Source: Roseibacterium beibuensis
Lineage (GTDB): Bacteria; Pseudomonadota; Alphaproteobacteria; Rhodobacterales; Rhodobacteraceae
Assembly (NCBI RefSeq): GCF_039542305.1
Contig: NZ_BAABHW010000001.1
Span: forward strand, 930,001-994,000
DNA: 64,000 nucleotides
Direction of reading: 5' to 3'
The notes below the pieces were generated by a model. It did not search any database, was not told the origin of the DNA, and saw only the letters and a program-made list of their open reading frames with translations. Below, one piece after another: positions 63,934 to 64,000 of the stretch. Numbering within the stretch: position 1 is the first letter of the stretch; every line of letters starts with the position of its first letter. Position numbers and translations under genes: made by a program.

Positions 63934-64000
63934 GGGGTAACATCTGGATAAAGCTACAGAGCATACCGCGATATGTGGTGTGTCAGGGCGTAAACGGGGC

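Overview
The window reads as a chromosomal segment of an alphaproteobacterium of the Rhodobacteraceae (Roseobacter/Rhodobacter group). The evidence is GC-rich DNA (about two thirds GC by eye), an ALAS-type (Shemin) hemA behind an FNR-like box, an alphaproteobacterial LexA operator of the GTTC-N7-GTTC type, a CtrA-type TTAA-N7-TTAA site, the order trpG-trpD-trpC-moaC-moeA-lexA facing comEC, TRAP and BCCT transporters, and many small Rhodobacteraceae-type proteins (DUF2852, DUF1007, a Flp-pilin-like protein).

Layout. 1-6.3 kb: end of an unknown gene, a lipoprotein, SufE, citrate synthase, glutamyl-tRNA synthetase and ComEC. 6.3-18.5 kb: lexA with a triple operator; the tightly overlapping operon trpG-trpD-trpC-moaC-moeA; a YibQ-type polysaccharide deacetylase-like gene on the other strand inside the trp region; then trpE coupled to a PpiD-like foldase, an aminotransferase and ssb. 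18.7-22.8 kb: lytic transglycosylase, a Rieske oxygenase with a 90-residue partner, an ECF-type sigma factor and a divergent EF-hand protein. 22.8-27.9 kb: ilvN and ilvB, separated by a universal stress protein and a BCCT carrier; ilvB is preceded by a complete attenuator (promoter, 16-codon Leu/Ile/Val leader peptide, terminator). 28.2-32.7 kb: a TRAP transporter of the 2-oxoacid-binding type with an unusually large permease. 32.8-35 kb: Bpt, RDD and DUF2852 proteins, and a strongly structured candidate small RNA.

35-42.1 kb: valine catabolism, with an isobutyryl-CoA dehydrogenase-like enzyme, 3-hydroxyisobutyryl-CoA hydrolase and MmsB in one operon behind a TetR-like palindrome, and MmsA about 5 kb away under a divergent LysR regulator. 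The window therefore holds both branched-chain amino acid synthesis (ilvBN) and valine breakdown. 43-51 kb: CBS protein, CoaD, two tandem cyclophilins, DUF3179, Uup-type ABC-F, a metallopeptidase-like lipoprotein and two tandem c-type cytochromes. 51.4-52.3 kb: one AT-rich gene of foreign appearance. 52.4-64 kb: ParE, a secreted TPR protein, PPK2, a Flp-pilin-like protein, DUF1007 with a NicO metal exporter, MATE efflux pump, M20 dipeptidase and HemA.

The window is mostly housekeeping. I found no CRISPR array, prophage, transposase, rRNA or tRNA. The most interesting items are regulatory: the ilvB attenuator, the triple LexA site, the structured RNA near 35 kb, and the CtrA/FNR-like sites around 57.6 kb. 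The AT-rich orphan gene at 51.4-52.3 kb is the only clear accessory gene.
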